This document shows, piece after piece, positions 62,228 through 64,000 of a stretch of 64,000 nt of DNA. Source of the stretch: Flaviflagellibacter rhizophilus (GTDB lineage Bacteria; Pseudomonadota; Alphaproteobacteria; Rhizobiales; Methylopilaceae); assembly GCF_033898525.1 (NCBI RefSeq), contig NZ_JAXAFJ010000004.1:62001-126000 (forward strand). Direction: 5' to 3'. A program made the position numbers and the translations under genes. The notes beneath the pieces were generated by a model, which had not been told where the DNA came from, ran no database searches, and saw nothing but the letters and a program-made list of their open reading frames with translations. The first letter of the stretch is position 1. Every line of letters starts with the position of its first letter.

Positions 62228-62599
62228 ATGCGACACGTTAAACAACAAGGGGTTTGGGATTGCGGGGTAGCCTGTTTAGCCATGTTGGCTAACACAGACT
62301 ACCCCATCGCATTCTCGACATTGTATCCAACCGGCCGCGCGAGGCCCACGAACTTAGCACAGCTGCGCCGTGCGCTTTCAGCGCTCGGTGTCGAACTTGC
62401 CGCAAGCCGAACGATGATCACCGCCAACCGCGCCACTTTGCTAACCTTCGATCGAAACGCGCTCCTAAAAGTCAGACCCCGGAAAGATCGAGGCGTCCAT
62501 TGGTTGGTTTGGGACGCCGATCGGAAGCTTGTGCTCGATCCCCGGCACCCGCCCGATGTCCGTCCCCTCATCTGGCGCGCGCTCCCCATGTCGTCGTGA
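62228..62599 (+). CDS. Orphan C39-like cysteine peptidase domain protein
   Basis: A 123-residue protein with GGAGGA just before the ATG. It has the papain-like C39 layout: Gln6 of the oxyanion hole and Cys12 in KQQGVWDCGVACLAML, His91 in GVHWLVWD and Asp104 in LVLDPRHP. C39 domains normally cut leader peptides after a double-Gly as part of an ABC transporter, but here the domain stands alone with no transporter or precursor gene nearby. It may be a free-standing peptidase or an enzyme with another substrate. Confidence 0.75.
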   Translation: MRHVKQQGVWDCGVACLAMLANTDYPIAFSTLYPTGRARPTNLAQLRRALSALGVELAASRTMITANRATLLTFDRNALLKVRPRKDRGVHWLVWDADRKLVLDPRHPPDVRPLIWRALPMSS

Positions 62600-62893
62600 T
62601 TTCGGACTCGTCGCGCGCCACTTCTGCGATGAAGCAACGTTGCGGCTAGAGGCGTCGGCAGCAGCATCACGTGTCTAAATCCTAGTCTCACGCTACGGAG
62701 GGACCACCGCCTTCGCAGGCTCAAAATGTACGGGCAAACATTTCCGCCGTTGACACTAGGACTATTTTCCTGTATGCTGATCGCAGGGATCTGCATTTGT
62801 GCGAGAGACTTACCGGAAGCTCGGAGCCGCTTATCGCATCTTCAAACAGGCCCTGCCCGAGCTTCCTTCCAAGCAAGCCAGGAGTCTATCCAG
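62600..62893. other. Intergenic region with promoter
   Basis: Contains a near-consensus housekeeping promoter at 62750-62778. An upstream in-frame ATG at 62726 would give a membrane-like leader (LGLFSCMLIAGICICARDLP) to the next gene, but it lies ahead of the -35 box, so the start at 62894 is preferred. Confidence 0.5.
62750..62778 (+). promoter_or_regulatory. Near-consensus sigma70 promoter
   Basis: TTGACA at 62750-62755 and TATGCT at 62773-62778 are separated by exactly 17 bases. The start of the mRNA would be about 110 bases ahead of the ATG at 62894. It is the best housekeeping promoter match in the window. Confidence 0.75.
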
Positions 62894-63499
62894 ATGACAA
62901 ACGTAAGCCCGTCTTCTAAGGCAAACCCGCAAAGCGGCAAGATCGCTGATGGCCGGAAGGCTCCAGCCGATCCGAAATCAACCTTGTCCCATCAGGTAAG
63001 CGTCGGTCTCGATAATGGCGATGCCGCTAAGGAGGGCGCACCGCTCAAGCCAGTTACCGCGCCACAGGAACTCCCGGCAGAAAGGACTGGTAGCTCAGTT
63101 GAACAGGAGCTTACCCCTTCTTCACAGATCAAAAAGGGTGACACGGTCCTCGCTGCTGATCCCGAAGATGGCTGGTTCGAGGCTAGCGTTGTAGGTGAGA
63201 AGGGCAACGAACAGCTGATCCTGCGTTGGCGGGATTGGCCGCTGGAGCTCGCTTTCACCAAGCCTCATACCGAGGTCGCCTTGCTCCCCTCGGCTACTGA
63301 AACCAGCAAAAGATGGGAAATCGCAACAGCGGGCTTGAAGGTGCTGGCCTTCGATCAGGAGTTCGAGGGTTGGTATGAAGCCACGATAGTCGAAGACCAA
63401 GGCACGCGTCTTAGCCTGAGGTGGGTAGCGGATCCTGACGATCCCGTTTTCTTCCGGACACGAGACTTCCTGGCGTTCATGCCGTCAGCGAAATCTTAG
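62894..63499 (+). CDS. Protein with two Tudor/SH3-like repeats
   Basis: The ATG at 62894 follows AGGAG by nine bases and gives 201 residues. A disordered Ser/Pro/Lys-rich N-terminus (about residues 1-75) precedes two related segments of about 50 residues: KKGDTVLAADPEDGWFEASV ... LILRWRDWP and LKVLAFDQEFEGWYEATIVE ... LSLRWVADP. Each has the aromatic pattern (GW-F/Y-EA-x-V, L-x-RW) of small barrel domains of the Tudor or agenet kind. No enzyme domain. Ligand unknown. Confidence 0.7.
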   Translation: MTNVSPSSKANPQSGKIADGRKAPADPKSTLSHQVSVGLDNGDAAKEGAPLKPVTAPQELPAERTGSSVEQELTPSSQIKKGDTVLAADPEDGWFEASVVGEKGNEQLILRWRDWPLELAFTKPHTEVALLPSATETSKRWEIATAGLKVLAFDQEFEGWYEATIVEDQGTRLSLRWVADPDDPVFFRTRDFLAFMPSAKS

Positions 63500-63513
63500 C
63501 GAAGCACTTAGGG

Positions 63514-63537
63514 CGCCGGGCACTGAAGTGCCCGGCG
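63514..63537 (+). terminator. Hairpin after the Tudor-like gene
   Basis: CGCCGGGCACT (63514-63524) pairs perfectly with AGTGCCCGGCG (63527-63537) with a GA loop; CTTCTTGTT follows. Probable terminator. Confidence 0.65.
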
Positions 63538-63544
63538 TCGGCTT

Positions 63545-63574
63545 CTTGTTCAAAACTCATGAGTTTTGAACAAG
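63545..63574. repeat. Perfect 30-base palindrome upstream of the recombinase
   Basis: The half-site CTTGTTCAAAACTCA is followed immediately by its exact complement, with no spacer. A second small inverted repeat, GCTGCT/AGCAGC, is at 63581-63597. Placed 55 bases before the serine recombinase start, the array could be its recombination site or an operator. Confidence 0.85.
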
Positions 63575-63629
63575 ACCTAAGCTGCTGTTCAAGCAGCGCT
63601 AATTTGGCACGTATGTCTGGTACACAATC

Positions 63630-64000
63630 ATGATCATCGGCTACGCTCGTGTATCGACGGACGATCAGGATCTGACATCGCAGGTAGAACGACTCCGGGC
63701 TGCGGGCTGCGAGAAGATCTTCAGCGAGAAGTTGAGCGGCAAGAACGCCAACCGTGCTCAACTCCTGAAGATGCTTGGTGGCCTCTCGGCTGGGGATGTC
63801 GTCCTTGCAACGGTGACTGACCGCATCGCCCGCGATCCTCTCGACATGCTCAACATTCTCAACACGGTCAAAGCTGCCGGGGCAGGTCTTCGGCTCCTGG
63901 ACGAGCCTTTCCTCGACACGTCCAACGATCTCTCCGACATCGTCATCTTTATTGTGGGTTGGGCGGCCAAGTGGCACCGGCGGCGAATCTTGGAGAACAC
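63630..64000 (+). CDS. Serine recombinase (resolvase/invertase family), 3' part outside the window
   Basis: The ATG at 63630 opens MIIGYARVSTDDQDLTSQVE, the resolvase N-terminus with the nucleophilic Ser at residue 9. CEKIFSEKLSGKNANRAQLL, LATVTDRIARDPLDMLNILN and the RIARD arginine are in place. The reading reaches 123 residues at the right edge; the long helix and helix-turn-helix DNA-binding part lie outside. The length so far fits a small resolvase/invertase. Confidence 0.9.
   Translation, partial: MIIGYARVSTDDQDLTSQVERLRAAGCEKIFSEKLSGKNANRAQLLKMLGGLSAGDVVLATVTDRIARDPLDMLNILNTVKAAGAGLRLLDEPFLDTSNDLSDIVIFIVGWAAKWHRRRILEN

Noticed and set aside
62299..62796. A 165-codon frame antisense to the C39-like gene
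   Set aside because: The plus-strand gene has an intact catalytic set and a good ribosome-binding site.

Overview
The window is a high-GC chromosome segment of an alphaproteobacterium, most likely of the order Hyphomicrobiales (Rhizobiales). The evidence is gene order and protein type: ffh-rpsP-rimM-trmD-rplS followed by leuC, leuD and leuB; a CoA-ester lyase next to sdhCDAB; mdh next to sucAB and lpdA; priA facing an atpH-A-G-D-C operon that lacks the F0 genes; and the block rplU-rpmA-GNAT-obgE-proB-proA-nadD-rsfS-rlmH-envC-ctpA-rppH. Genus cannot be fixed from the sequence alone.

About 0.1-54.3 kb is core chromosome. 0.1-0.65 kb: the start of a hydrolase gene and a small GIY-YIG nuclease gene between two copies of a 25-bp-arm palindromic repeat. 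0.8-4.7 kb: protein targeting, ribosomal proteins, rRNA maturation and tRNA methylation. 5.4-11.1 kb: leucine biosynthesis (leuC, leuD, leuB) interspersed with a metallopeptidase, a CsbD stress protein, a GNAT and a RidA-type deaminase. 11.1-13.4 kb: asd and a beta-carbonic anhydrase. 13.5-31 kb: TCA cycle and respiration (CoA-ester lyase, sdhCDAB, zapE, mdh, sucAB, lpdA) with a LysE exporter, a MAPEG protein and a lactate permease; the usual sucCD pair is absent between mdh and sucA. 31-41 kb: xerC, a transaldolase-type enzyme, priA and the F1 ATP synthase operon, which carries an extra Ohr/OsmC peroxidase gene between atpG and atpD. 41-54 kb: PAP2 phosphatase, tenA, two adjacent Nudix (RppH-like) genes, a short membrane protein that may be a truncated YibQ-type deacetylase, cell-wall genes, proline biosynthesis, NAD synthesis, ribosome silencing/assembly factors and ribosomal proteins L27/L21.

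A tRNA-Ser(CGA) gene at 54.2 kb marks a sharp change. From there to the right edge the DNA is gene-poor and looser in style: small secreted or membrane proteins, a HisKA_2-type histidine kinase, several domain-of-unknown-function proteins (DUF6894, DUF3768, DUF2628-like), broken genes, an XRE repressor with a clear divergent palindromic operator, an orphan C39-like cysteine peptidase, a protein with two Tudor/SH3-like repeats behind a near-consensus sigma70 promoter, and a serine recombinase running off the edge with a perfect 30-bp palindrome upstream. This looks like an accessory island beside a tRNA gene, partly decayed. No CRISPR array, rRNA operon or complete insertion sequence was seen.

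The most interesting places are the GIY-YIG gene embedded in palindromic repeats, the Ohr gene inside the ATP synthase operon, and the 60.6-64 kb part of the island.
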